Assembly: GCF_000013445.1 (NCBI RefSeq)
Contig: NC_007796.1
Location: forward strand, 2,020,936-2,084,935
Source of the DNA: Methanospirillum hungatei JF-1
GTDB taxonomy: Archaea; Halobacteriota; Methanomicrobia; Methanomicrobiales; Methanospirillaceae
Reading direction: 5' to 3'
Length of the DNA stretch: 64,000 bases
Of this stretch, positions 54,055 to 63,874 are shown one piece after another. A program made the position numbers and the translations under genes. The notes below the pieces were generated by a model. That model was not told where the DNA came from and made no database searches. It saw only the letters and a list, made by a program, of their open reading frames with translations. Numbering within the stretch: the first letter of the stretch is position 1; each line of letters begins with the position of its first letter.

Positions 54055-54519
54055 AACGATCTTCGGAAGAAGTTCGGTGTATCTGCATCACAGGACGGAT
54101 GGATGCTTGAAGCACACCCGAAGTTAAACCCCTGTGGTACAACGACTGCAGGAGTATTCCTCGCCGGTGTCTGTCAGGGTCCAAAAGATATTCCTGACAC
54201 CGTAGCACAGGCAGAAGGTGCAGCATCCGCAGCATCTATCCCGATTCATATGGGCGAAGTCGAACTTGAGCCGTACTTTGCCATGTGTATTGATGAACTG
54301 TGTGCTGGTTGTGGAATGTGTGTCAACCTCTGTCCCTACTCAGCCCTCTCACTTGGTGAGAAGAACGGCAGAACCGTTATGGTTGTTACCGAAGCCAAGT
54401 GTAAAGGCTGTGGTACCTGTGGAGGATTCTGTCCTGGTGGGGCAATTAAGATGCAGCACTTTACCACACCGCAGATCGCAGCACAGATTGATGCATTCTT
54501 TGCAGGAGGAGAACAGTAA
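54055..54519 (+). pseudogene. C-terminal fragment of hdrA
   Basis: The HdrA frame is open from 54028, with homology from 54055. The first in-frame start is ATG 54103, which would give a 138-residue protein with the two C-terminal [4Fe-4S] motifs CAGCGMCVNLCPYSA and CKGCGTCGGFCPGGA intact. FAD and N-terminal domains are absent. The near-perfect protein identity to hdrA means recent origin, gene conversion or selection. It could be a free two-cluster ferredoxin, but it lacks a clear ribosome-binding site, so I list it as a pseudogene. Confidence 0.75.
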
Positions 54520-54941
54520 TGGCAGACGAATGGAAACCACAGATTCTCGCTATCATCTGCAACTGGTGTTCGTATGCAGGTGCTGACCTTGCCGGTGGTG
54601 CACGTATCCAGTATCCACCAACGGTCCGGGCAATCCGTGTCATGTGTACCGGACGTGTTGACATGCTCTTCATCCTCAAGGCATTTGTTGAGGGTGCAGA
54701 TGGTGTTCTCGTCTCCGGATGTCATTTTGGTGACTGTCACTACCTTGAAGGTAACTACAAGGCCGCAAAGCGTATGTTCATGATCAAGAACCTGCTCAGA
54801 AACATCGGTCTTGATGACAAGCGTTTCCGTATGACCTTTGTCTCAGCATCCGAAGGTGCAAAGTGGGGTATGGTCATGGAAGATGTCACCAATACTATCA
54901 AGGAACTTGGTCCCAGCCCGATCAAAGAATTCAAAAAATAA
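54519..54941 (+). CDS. mvhD: MvhD, second copy
   Basis: An intact 140-residue copy, two residues different from the first (Asp4 to Glu; Arg to Lys in LDDKRF). All [2Fe-2S] Cys are retained. It overlaps the hdrA fragment stop as TAATG. It has no intact Hdr genes before it; its expression would depend on readthrough or on a promoter in the toxin-antitoxin region. Confidence 0.9.
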   Translation: MADEWKPQILAIICNWCSYAGADLAGGARIQYPPTVRAIRVMCTGRVDMLFILKAFVEGADGVLVSGCHFGDCHYLEGNYKAAKRMFMIKNLLRNIGLDDKRFRMTFVSASEGAKWGMVMEDVTNTIKELGPSPIKEFKK

Positions 54942-55172
54942 ATATTTTTTTATAAATTTTTTTATTTTCTTCTGAATATCAGGTACTCAGTTTTCTCATT
55001 GTCATGTGACGGTGGGTTATCACTTTTTCAATATGTTCGATTAGAGTAGCGAATATGATTGATCAATCGGACATCTCATGTAAGATTACATTCTTATATG
55101 TTTAACCAGAAGTGAGTGAGTATACTCCACCATTTTTTTAATAAGTGGAGGATTACAGGGGGGTATCATAGT

Positions 55173-55539
55173 ATGACAAACCCTGACAGATTATTCGAAC
55201 TCCTCATCTCGCTCAATCCCTGGTGGAGTGGATTACCCCAGGAAACAGGCATAATCAGAGAGCATTAATTAAAGGGATTTTGTGATAAAGCACACGGATA
55301 ATTCACTGACATCCATAAACGTAACCTATACCGATGATATACCGGAACGTGAAATCAGGGCTCTTTCCTCGTTTCAGGATGTTTTTTCAGAGAATATCCG
55401 CAGGCGTATTCTCATAACAAAAGACATCGAGAAAGAAGAAGAGGGTATCGAATATATCCCGCTCTGGAGATGGTTTCTTGGGCGGTATCGTGATACAGGG
55501 GATCTGATGGACAGAAAGAGAAAAAATAAGGAGGTTTAA
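55173..55539 (+). pseudogene. remnant of an AAA ATPase with DUF4143 domain
   Basis: MTNPDRLFELLISLNPWW at 55173, ending at a stop at 55266, looks like the N-terminus of archaeal AAA_14/DUF4143 ATPases. From about 55282 the C-terminal part follows: VTYTDDIPEREIRALSSF, RRRILITKD and GIEYIPLWRWFLG, the typical ending of this family. About 300 residues including the Walker motifs are missing. It is an internally deleted gene, a further sign of decay in this interval. Confidence 0.65.
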
Positions 55540-55543
55540 AATT

Positions 55544-57652
55544 TTACGTAACAAACATCCCCATATTCTCTGCTATCCGCTGGACTGAAGCAGCAGCATC
55601 AGATATCGCCCGTGTGATCTGATCGATCGATGCCGTCACCTCTTCGGTTGCTGCCGCCGAATCCACCGCCTCTTTTGCGGTCCGCTGAACCAGATTCCCG
55701 ACCTCATTCACACTGGCCGTGATCTCCTCGACCGCTGCTGCCTGCTCTTCTGCTGCTCCGGCTACCTCGGTCATATTCGCATGCACACTGTTGATCGCCT
55801 GCACAATCTCATCAAAGATCGCAAGGGTCCTGGTCACCGCCTCATTGCCTGCCTGTACCTCAACCGATGAGTTCTTCATGGATAGAGAGACCTGTTGTGT
55901 CTTCTTTTGCAGGTTCCCGATGATGGATGCGATATTCTCCGCAGACTTTTGTGACTCAAGGGCAAGAGATTTCACCTCATCAGCGACGACCGCAAAACCC
56001 ATCCCTGCCTCACCGGCACGAGCAGCTTCGATTGCGGCATTTAATGCCAAAAGACCGGTCTGTTCAGCGATGCCCGTGATGACATCCACAATCTTGCCGA
56101 TCTCTTCCATCTGGCCGGTGATATCAGTGATGATCCCGCTCGTCTCCTCAACCGATGAACTGATCCCTTCCATCCCCTTCTCAGCCGCTCCGGCAAGGCT
56201 TACTCCTTTCTCCGTGAGATCCACGGTCTGCTGTGCCATCATAGATGCCTGCTCAGCCTTTGCGGCAACCGAACTGACGGTATTTGAGAGATCCTCCATG
56301 GCGGTCAGGATCTGCCTGATACCAGTCCCGCTTCGTTCGGCAAGCTGACTCACCTCATTTGAACTCTGGGCAAGCAGACTTGTAGTGCTGGCAACCTCTT
56401 CGGCACTGGCATTCGTCTCCTCCATTCCGGCAGAAAGGTTCTCCACCTCGGTCTTTACGCCACTGATGGCCGCTCCTCCCTGGATACCGATCTGATTGAG
56501 TGCCTCTTTGAATCGGATAAAGTCGCCTCTCATCTCGATCGTATCATTCACCCGGTCGGTAAAGTCACCCTGTGCATACGAACCGGCAAGTCGCATCGCC
56601 TCATTGAGCGGGACAACGATCCCCTCAAACGTCTCATTCATACCCAGGATCACCTCCCGGTATCCACCCTGGAACTTCTCTGCATCACCACGAACTGAGA
56701 GCTTTCCATCAATAGCCGCCTGACTGAGAGTTTTTGCCTCTGATACAAGCCCCCGAAGCGACTCAATCATCTTGATGACCGCAGGAGCGATCTCATCCTT
56801 GTCATCATGAGGGACTGGCATTGCTGAGAGATCACCCACACTCACCTGTTTGAGTATGGCGATGAAGTTATTCACGAGATTATCTGCGAACTGATCGATG
56901 GCTCTGGCAAGATCCCCGATCTCATCTTTCCGCTGGTACGAAAGTCGCATGCCAAGATGCCCGACGCCCAGCTCCTGCATCATGACAACACTCCTCTGGA
57001 GCGGGGTGGTAATACTCCTGGAGATGGTATACCCAAGGCTGATGGCAAGAATGACCGCAATGATACCGATGATGGCAAGGGTCAACGTTGCCGCAGAGAA
57101 GGTCTCATCTCCCTGGATATTCAGTTCTTCAGCCTTTTTTACATTGATCGCCTTGAGATTATCAATATTGGATCCGGTGGCTTCCCGTGATTTCGCCATA
57201 GCCCCGCCAGCGAGTGTTTTGGCTGCATCAGCTTCATTCCCTGCATCTATCTGTGCCAGGGTATCCTTCACCACCTTTTGAAACTCGGCCCAGTTGACAT
57301 CAAACCGGGCAAGTTCCTCCTTTTCGCTGTCAATGAGGTATGTCGCCCGAATGGCATCCATATTCTGATTAATTATGGATATATATTCATCAATCTCAGC
57401 CTTTGTTTTTGCACGCTGGTCCGGGATAGAGAGATATTTGTAGAGATTCCCTCTGATGTACAGAAAATCTGCATCAACCTCTCCAAGGGTTGCAAGCGGG
57501 ACCGCGCGGTCATAGTACATCTCGGTCATCCCGTCATTGATGGTCTTCATCTCCACATAGCCGACAACGGCTACGATCCCAAGCAGAATCGCAAGGAGCA
57601 GAAAACTCCCGACCAGTTTTTGTCCCATTTTCACATTATCCAGCCAATCCAT
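55544..57652 (-). CDS. methyl-accepting chemotaxis protein
   Basis: About 702 residues. An N-terminal membrane helix ([20 protein letters not shown]) leads to a four-helix-bundle sensor domain. A second helix ([20 protein letters not shown]) precedes a HAMP domain ([19 protein letters not shown]) and a further HAMP-like stretch. The cytoplasmic signalling domain has the hairpin [26 protein letters not shown]. It would report to CheA/CheW, which are not in this window. I chose ATG 57652 ([15 protein letters not shown]) over 57703, which adds 17 residues without family character. Confidence 0.92.
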   Translation of the reverse strand: MDWLDNVKMGQKLVGSFLLLAILLGIVAVVGYVEMKTINDGMTEMYYDRAVPLATLGEVDADFLYIRGNLYKYLSIPDQRAKTKAEIDEYISIINQNMDAIRATYLIDSEKEELARFDVNWAEFQKVVKDTLAQIDAGNEADAAKTLAGGAMAKSREATGSNIDNLKAINVKKAEELNIQGDETFSAATLTLAIIGIIAVILAISLGYTISRSITTPLQRSVVMMQELGVGHLGMRLSYQRKDEIGDLARAIDQFADNLVNNFIAILKQVSVGDLSAMPVPHDDKDEIAPAVIKMIESLRGLVSEAKTLSQAAIDGKLSVRGDAEKFQGGYREVILGMNETFEGIVVPLNEAMRLAGSYAQGDFTDRVNDTIEMRGDFIRFKEALNQIGIQGGAAISGVKTEVENLSAGMEETNASAEEVASTTSLLAQSSNEVSQLAERSGTGIRQILTAMEDLSNTVSSVAAKAEQASMMAQQTVDLTEKGVSLAGAAEKGMEGISSSVEETSGIITDITGQMEEIGKIVDVITGIAEQTGLLALNAAIEAARAGEAGMGFAVVADEVKSLALESQKSAENIASIIGNLQKKTQQVSLSMKNSSVEVQAGNEAVTRTLAIFDEIVQAINSVHANMTEVAGAAEEQAAAVEEITASVNEVGNLVQRTAKEAVDSAAATEEVTASIDQITRAISDAAASVQRIAENMGMFVT

Positions 57653-58008
57653 TGGTATCACCATTACCACCGAGAAGCACCCACGAGGGCTGTTGTCCGT
57701 CATGTATGCTCCTACCGGTCATCGTTGTGTACATCCGTTTTTATCCGGTCTGATACCTGCATACCCAAATCATTCGTTTATCAGGCAGGATTGTATCGAC
57801 ATACACCTATTCGGAATGATTCTATGTATAGATACCGATTTCTTTCTGACTACCAGAAGTTCCATTCTCTCATTGCGTTCATGATTTCAGGCTCATATAA
57901 TACAGAGGGGCCTATAGTATATGACCCAAATGATGGAACGCTCCCAGATCAAAAACGTGAATGTATGCTTCTTTCCGGTGATGGAATCAGCAATACCACT
58001 CACATCGG
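57653..58008. other. intergenic region upstream of the chemoreceptor
   Basis: I see no gene here. Open frames on the plus strand run through but are opposite real minus-strand genes or have poor composition. The receptor promoter should lie here, but no TATA box is clear enough to name. Confidence 0.4.
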
Positions 58009-58130
58009 CTAAAGCCACATGATCTGCTCAATGGACGCAGATGCCTCCTCTGTGGCCGCTGCAGCATGACCGGCCTTACTGGCAGTGCCCTGAATCAGGA
58101 CCGACACCATTCACAATGGCGAATATCTCC
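58009..58130 (-). pseudogene. tail remnant of a second chemoreceptor
   Basis: On the minus strand LIQGTASKAGHAAAATEEAS and SIEQIM precede a stop at 58009, and EIFAIVNGVG precedes them in another frame. Together they match the end of chemoreceptor signalling domains ([15 protein letters not shown]...[12 protein letters not shown] in the neighbour). Only about 40 codons remain, with a frameshift. It is probably the remnant of a duplicated receptor. Confidence 0.65.
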
Positions 58131-58248
58131 CAAAACGCGACCATCACTGAGAGTTTTCTGATGGTTTTTCAGGATACTGATATGCGTTTTGTATACCGCT
58201 GGCCGTAAAGACCTCACCGGAGAGTACCCTGACTGTCAGACAGCGTTC

Positions 58249-58803
58249 CTACTCTGAAAACTCCAAACATGTGTCAACATTCAGACAAAAACCGGTATGC
58301 TTCTGTAAGTACAGGAGGATCTTCTCTGATCTGACCCACTCCTGATCAAGGTGCGTGACCATCTCATCAATACGCCGAATCTGCTCATCAATCCCTCTGA
58401 TAACCTCTTCATTCCCGCTTTCTTCGGCGATGATTGTAATAATGGTGAGCGGGTTTCGTATACCATCATTGAGAATGGCAAGCTTTTCAATCTCTTCCTG
58501 CGCAGAGGAGAGTTCTTCAACCTGCTGTTTCAGCTCTTCTTTCTCTCCGGCAAGTTCTTCAAATACGACTGCAAGTTCCTGGTTCTTCTCTTATCTCTAA
58601 CCGATAGGTCTGCATCAGCGTGATGTTCTCGTCGAAGATAGAATACACAGGCGATGATGATCGGAAGATAATAGAGGTTTTGAAAGATAATGGTCCACCC
58701 TGTCATGACTGATACAACACTCACTCCCAGGGCAAGGACCGTGGTTGCGATGAGCAATCAGGCGGGCACGCCGTGTGAGATGGATATCCCAGATATCGGT
58801 CAT
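58249..58803 (-). pseudogene. decayed membrane sensor kinase-like gene
   Basis: Read through frameshifts, the gene starts MTDIWDIHLTRRARL at 58803 (ATGA overlap with the upstream kinase). It continues with two membrane helices (LIATTVLALGVSVVSVMTGW, YYLPIIIACVFYL), then LMQTYRLEIREE and QELAVVFEELAGEKEELK, and ends with LAILNDGIRNPLTIITIIAE, RRIDEMVTHLDQEW and HTGFCLNV before the stop at 58249. The NDGIRNPL part replaces the usual His-box. At least three frameshifts are needed, so it is a pseudogene, yet the pieces are otherwise well preserved. Confidence 0.75.
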
Positions 58804-61013
58804 GGCCCCACCCCTGACTGACCGGGTTCATCTTTTTTATACATACCCTTTGGCACGGACATCTCAAACCTCACTCCCTGCCCGGCCGTACCGGTCTCTT
58901 TGATGCGAATATGCGTAATACCCAGTATCTCCTGAATAAAAAAAAGTCCGAATCCGGTATTCTTCCCATATCCCCGCTCAAATATGAGTTCCTTCTCGTC
59001 AGGTGCGATCCCGACCCCGTCATCCTCAAAGACGACAAGAAGTCCCTCCTCCTGCTCTTCTGCTGCTATGGAAATTCTGCTGACCGCTCCGCCATGTCGC
59101 AGTGAATTATCAACCAGGTTCACAAAAACCTTTGGAAGGAGCGGATCGGCATATACCTGCCATTCACCTCCTGCGATGACAAAATGGATATGATCCGGTA
59201 TCGTACACTCAGCAACACAATCTGCAAGTCGCTGCCACCGGGGCAGATGGGATCCGAGGTCCTGATATACCCTGGTAAACTCAATATCTGCCTGAATACG
59301 GGCAATAAGTCGATCGAGTGCATCCAGTTCTTCACCGATATGGGCGGTATCTGATTTTATCTTCACCAGGTCAAGAAAGAGCTGCATGGCATTGACATTA
59401 TTGAGGATATCATGCCTCGTCACTTCAGTGAGGAGACGTAACTGCCGGTTTGCCTGTCTCAGGGCATTTTCAGCATACTTCTGATCGGTCATATCATGGA
59501 CCAGCTCAATAATGAGCCGTACCTCTCCATTCTCATCCAGGACGGGGGTTGCCGTGCAGGCAAAATACCGAGACAACTCGGGAACATACCGCTCAGCCGT
59601 CTCTATCTTCTTTGATGCCAGGGCTGCACGCGAAGCACAGGGCTCACAGGGACCAGACCGCCCAATAAGTTCATAGCACTTCCTGCCGATAACCTCATCC
59701 TCTCTCATCCCAAGCATCTCGTACCCGGCCCTGTTGAACCTGATGATGGAGAGATCCGGCACCTGAACCCCGACCATATCTGGTATCCCATCTATCATCG
59801 ACTCAATCAGGCGGTGTGTATCATACAGGTCACGCTCAGCCTGCTTTCGGGTCGTGATATCCAGGATCACCCCGACGATCCCATCCGGCTCTCCCTTCTC
59901 ATCCGGGATGGTGGCTTTATAGAAGACGACATCATGCAAGCTCCCGTCAGCATGGGCAACCTGTGACTCATACTGTTGAATCCCAGGATTCTCAAAGAGT
60001 TCTTTGTCCTTTGCATCATAGATGACCGCAAGAGGGGCAGGCCAGAGATCATGCACCGTCGTTCCGATGATCTTCTCTTTTGAAAGGCCGATATATGACT
60101 CAAATGCAGCATTACACCCGGTATAACGGCCATTCTTATCCTTAAAGAACACAGGCCCGGGTATTGTCTCAATAAGCCGCTCTAAAAACCGGTGTTGTTC
60201 AGCATGGTGGCGCTCTCGTGCTTTCTGATCGGTGAGATCGATCAGGACCGCATGGATCAGAGAGACGGTGCCGGTTGTATCACGGGCCACGGATACAGAG
60301 ACAGAGACAGTAATCTGTGCCCCATCCGGCAGAAGAATACAAAACTCCTCACCTTCAATCTCCTGATGCTCACATGCTGCCATAAGCAGGCTCAATACCC
60401 GCTCCTTCTCTCCTGGTATACCGGCAAAGAGGTCTGGAAAATACGACCCGGTAAGTTCTCTGCACCCCTTGCCAAGAAGGATCTCTGCCTTTTTATTGCA
60501 TCGGGTGATGATGCCGCCAGGGGAGAGGGAGAAGTAGGCAATCGGAGCATGCTCATATAATGCCTGATATTCGGCCACAATTTTTTTATGAGCATCCTTT
60601 GCCCGTCTCCTCTCAATCACGGTCAGGGTCTTGTGCACCAGTTCAGCAAACTGGGACCTGATATCGCCCCCTTTCTGCACATAGCCGTCAGCCCCGAGGT
60701 CATATGCTCTGATAACCACCTCTTCCCGGCCTCTCCCGGTGAAGATGATGATCGGTCCATCATACCCCTGTTCTCTGATTGCCTGCATAAGTTCAAGACC
60801 GCTCATCCCTTCCAGCTCATAATCAAGGATGACGGCATCATACCGCTTCTCTGCAATACAGGCCAGTGCCTCTTTTCCAGAACATGCGGTATCCACCAAA
60901 AATCCATAACCTGAAGTAAGATATGCCTTCGTGGCATCCAGAACGATCGATTCATCGTCAACCAGCAGAACGGTGATGGATGCAGCCGGGGGGGTTTGGC
61001 ATTGGTCTGGCAT
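58800..61013 (-). CDS. hybrid REC-PAS(3)-histidine kinase
   Basis: The 737-residue soluble protein has an N-terminal receiver (D19/D20, phospho-acceptor D64 in VILDYELEG, K114). Three PAS domains lie at about 145-265, 275-395 and 400-520. The third contains CEPCASRAAL, a CxxC that could bind metal or haem. The phospho-histidine is H534 in TRHDILNNVNA. The HATPase domain has N636 in NLVDNSLRHG, EDDGVGIAPDEK and NTGFGLFFIQEILG. It overlaps the decayed membrane kinase by ATGA, so they once formed a pair. Signal unknown. Confidence 0.92.
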   Translation of the reverse strand: MPDQCQTPPAASITVLLVDDESIVLDATKAYLTSGYGFLVDTACSGKEALACIAEKRYDAVILDYELEGMSGLELMQAIREQGYDGPIIIFTGRGREEVVIRAYDLGADGYVQKGGDIRSQFAELVHKTLTVIERRRAKDAHKKIVAEYQALYEHAPIAYFSLSPGGIITRCNKKAEILLGKGCRELTGSYFPDLFAGIPGEKERVLSLLMAACEHQEIEGEEFCILLPDGAQITVSVSVSVARDTTGTVSLIHAVLIDLTDQKARERHHAEQHRFLERLIETIPGPVFFKDKNGRYTGCNAAFESYIGLSKEKIIGTTVHDLWPAPLAVIYDAKDKELFENPGIQQYESQVAHADGSLHDVVFYKATIPDEKGEPDGIVGVILDITTRKQAERDLYDTHRLIESMIDGIPDMVGVQVPDLSIIRFNRAGYEMLGMREDEVIGRKCYELIGRSGPCEPCASRAALASKKIETAERYVPELSRYFACTATPVLDENGEVRLIIELVHDMTDQKYAENALRQANRQLRLLTEVTRHDILNNVNAMQLFLDLVKIKSDTAHIGEELDALDRLIARIQADIEFTRVYQDLGSHLPRWQRLADCVAECTIPDHIHFVIAGGEWQVYADPLLPKVFVNLVDNSLRHGGAVSRISIAAEEQEEGLLVVFEDDGVGIAPDEKELIFERGYGKNTGFGLFFIQEILGITHIRIKETGTAGQGVRFEMSVPKGMYKKDEPGQSGVGP

Positions 61014-61553
61014 GGACAGGATGGAGTCTTGTTAAAGGATAATTCACGGCATGTATGAAATAATCTTTCGGTATGTGGTGCTCCTGCCCCATGTTCATCG
61101 AATAATGCCCGGAAGGTCCAGATCTGCCAAAAAGTATTCCCAGCCGTACTGAACCATCTGTTCCACCTTCCGGACAGGAGCATCGGCAGTGAGTAAATAG
61201 AAAAGCATCGACCCGGGCATAATCAGCTATCTCTCTGATATCCCGGATAAATTACACCAGATAGAAAAATCAGACATATCAGAGACCGCGGATATCCTAT
61301 GAGGGACAAAGACGATGATGTTGTCAGATATGCAGGGATTGCCATGAACATGACCAATACACCAGATAATCCTGATGAGGGACGCCGGAACGCGTGAATT
61401 CATCGGATGGCTTTATATGATAGTGCATGATATGATACATCACACAGTATCGAAAAAAGCAGTATGATGGATATGAACACCATTGATGATGCTTCTCACC
61501 CGATACTCTGTTCCACAACCATCCAGAAAACCAGAACTATGTGATCAGAATAT
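61014..61553. other. 540-base intergenic region with a possible decayed reading frame
   Basis: Two kinase genes diverge from here. On the minus strand between about 61260 and 61095 a coding-like sequence can be read with one frameshift: IRDIREIADYARVDAFLFT, then TADAPVRKVEQMVQYGWEYF, stopping at 61095. It looks like the end of a lost gene of unknown family. Nothing else is recognisable. Confidence 0.35.
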
Positions 61554-63845
61554 ATGATATCCATCCTGTATGTCGATGATGAACCGGATTTTGTTGATCT
61601 GTGCAGGATATATCTGGAAAAACAGAAGGATTTTACCATTGACTCCAGTAATCTTGCAACAGATGCACTCAAAAAGGTAGCCGGTGCCACATATGATATT
61701 ATCATCTCCGATTACCAGATGCCCGGAATGAACGGAATAGAATTCTTAAAAAATGTCCGAAATAATTACGGAGATATTCCGTTTATACTGTTTACCGGGA
61801 GGGGAAGAGAGGATGTGGTCATCGATGCTCTCAATAACGGGGCAGACTTTTACCTTCAGAAAGGATATGATACCGCACCACTTTTTGCTGAACTTGTCCA
61901 CATGATTTATCAGGCGGTAGACAGAAAACAGGCAAAAAATGCATTACAGACAAGTATTTCTCAGCTGTGCCATGCCGAAGAGATTACCGGTCTTGGGTAC
62001 TGGTCATTTGATCTGAATACAGGAAAAGTAACCGCTTCAGAAGGAGCAAAAAAGATTTACGGGCTTGGAGATAAGGAATGGACGATTGCTGAAGTTCAGA
62101 CCATCCCACTTCCTGAGTACCGGTCACTCCTTGATGAATCTATGAACAACCTCATTTCAGGGGAGAGACCATATCATGTTGAATTCCAGATAAAACGCCC
62201 GTCTGATAACAAAATCATCGATATCCATTCAATTGCAGAGTATGATCAGGCGAAAAATCAGGTCTTTGGAACCATTCAGGATATCACCAGAGTGAAAGAG
62301 GTGGAGCGTGAACTTCGGAAGAAAAACGAAGAACTCACCGCCCTCCATGCAAAGATTTCAAAATCTGAGGAAGAACTGGTAACCCATATTGATATGCTGA
62401 CCCGTCAGTCAGCGAAGATCCGGGATCGGGAGGAGCAGATCCGCCTCCTGAGCGATAATCTGCCAAACGGGCTTGTCTACCAGCTCCTCATAAAGCCGGA
62501 TAATACACGGTCCTTTCAGTATATCAGCGCTGGAGTAGAACAGATTCATCAGGTATCAGCAACGAGTGTGCTCGAGGATCCGAACGTATTGTATAATCAG
62601 ATTGTTGACGATGACCGTCTGGGCTTGATTGATGCTGAAAATGAAGCATTCAGGAAAAGGACATCCTTTTCTCATGAAATCCGAATACGCACCCCTGACG
62701 GACAGATTCACTGGATCCTGCTCAGGTCAGTCCCTCATGTTCTTTCGGACGAATCAATCCTCTGGGACGGTATTGAAATAGACATTACAGACCAGAAAAG
62801 AGCGGAAGAGAAACTTCGGATGATACATGAGCTCTTTCATCAGTTCATGCTTCATTCCCCGATTTACATCTTTATTAAGGAAGTTACTCAGGATACAAGC
62901 CGGGTGCTCTATGCCAGTGAGAATTTCCAGGATATGGTTGGAATTCCGGGATCCCGGATGGGGGGTCATACGATGGATGAACTCTTTCCTCCGGATTTTG
63001 CCGCAAAGATTACTGCAGATGACTGGAAAGTGGTGTCTGATGGAGTGGTTCTGAAATTAAGGGAGAGCTTGAATGATAAGCATTATATCACGATAAAATT
63101 CCCCATCATTGAACAGAACAGAACGCTCCTTGCCGGATACACGATAGACATTACCGAACTTCATAAGACGCAGGAAGCGTTGCATGAAGCAAATCAGAAG
63201 GTCCGTCTCCTCACCGGTCTTACCAGGCATGATATTTTCAATGAGTTGTCGGTCATCATGGGATATCATGATCTGATAGCAGAGACTGAAGACCTCGCAG
63301 AGATTCGGGAATATGTATCAAAAGCAAAGAAGACCTGTGAACAGATTATCGCCACCACCAGTTTTACCCGTGAGTATGAGGATTTTGGCACGGCTGAAAG
63401 CCGGTGGCAGAATATCCGGAGAATTATCGAATCCGCTCAAGATGAGGTAAATACGGATGACATTACCATTATCAATGACATCCCGGAGGATTGTGAGATT
63501 TATGCAGATCCGGTGATCAGAAAGGTCTTTACCACCCTTTTAGAGAATGCCATCCGTCATGGGGAAACGATAACGAAAATACACTGTTTCTGTACCAAAG
63601 ATGAGAACCAGCTGATTATTACCTGCCAGGACGACGGGGTTGGGGTTCCCGACGATGAGAAAAGGTATATCTTCGGGTTAAGGTATGGGAAACATACCGG
63701 AATCGGGCTCTTTCTGGCAAAAGAGATCCTGTCGATCACCGGCCTTTCCATTCGTGAGTGCGGAGAGCCGGGGAAGGGAGCACGGTTCGAGATTATCGTT
63801 CCGGAAAATGAGTACCGTTTCCTCTCTGAGTCTGAGAAAAAATGA
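61554..63845 (+). CDS. hybrid REC-PAS-histidine kinase
   Basis: The 763-residue protein starts with a receiver domain (D8/D9, phospho-acceptor D53 in IISDYQMPG, K103), close to the receiver of the kinase at 3652. Three PAS domains follow at about 140-250, 310-435 and 440-545, with a coiled coil (KKNEELTALHAKISKSEEEL) between the first two. The phospho-histidine is H559 in LTRHDIFNELSV, and N665 lies in LLENAIRHGE of the HATPase domain. H-box and ATPase resemble those of the divergent kinase at 58800, so the two are relatives. No membrane segment; signal unknown. Confidence 0.92.
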   Translation: MISILYVDDEPDFVDLCRIYLEKQKDFTIDSSNLATDALKKVAGATYDIIISDYQMPGMNGIEFLKNVRNNYGDIPFILFTGRGREDVVIDALNNGADFYLQKGYDTAPLFAELVHMIYQAVDRKQAKNALQTSISQLCHAEEITGLGYWSFDLNTGKVTASEGAKKIYGLGDKEWTIAEVQTIPLPEYRSLLDESMNNLISGERPYHVEFQIKRPSDNKIIDIHSIAEYDQAKNQVFGTIQDITRVKEVERELRKKNEELTALHAKISKSEEELVTHIDMLTRQSAKIRDREEQIRLLSDNLPNGLVYQLLIKPDNTRSFQYISAGVEQIHQVSATSVLEDPNVLYNQIVDDDRLGLIDAENEAFRKRTSFSHEIRIRTPDGQIHWILLRSVPHVLSDESILWDGIEIDITDQKRAEEKLRMIHELFHQFMLHSPIYIFIKEVTQDTSRVLYASENFQDMVGIPGSRMGGHTMDELFPPDFAAKITADDWKVVSDGVVLKLRESLNDKHYITIKFPIIEQNRTLLAGYTIDITELHKTQEALHEANQKVRLLTGLTRHDIFNELSVIMGYHDLIAETEDLAEIREYVSKAKKTCEQIIATTSFTREYEDFGTAESRWQNIRRIIESAQDEVNTDDITIINDIPEDCEIYADPVIRKVFTTLLENAIRHGETITKIHCFCTKDENQLIITCQDDGVGVPDDEKRYIFGLRYGKHTGIGLFLAKEILSITGLSIRECGEPGKGARFEIIVPENEYRFLSESEKK

Positions 63846-63874
63846 GTGGTGTGAATGGGTCAGACGGAGGATAG

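Larger units (their letters stand above)
54018..55035 (+). repeat. damaged second copy of the Hdr operon ends
   Basis: Bases 54018-54038 are identical to 49053-49073, the end of the polyferredoxin gene including its stop. Fifteen bases later, at 54054, the sequence joins the late part of hdrA (matching 52116 onward) and continues through mvhD and its 3' region. The simplest reading is a tandem duplication of the whole operon end followed by deletion of nearly all hdrC, hdrB and hdrA. Confidence 0.8.

Noticed and set aside
57278-58012. 244-codon open frame on the plus strand
   Set aside because: Its first half is antisense to the chemoreceptor and the rest has no homology or ribosome-binding site.
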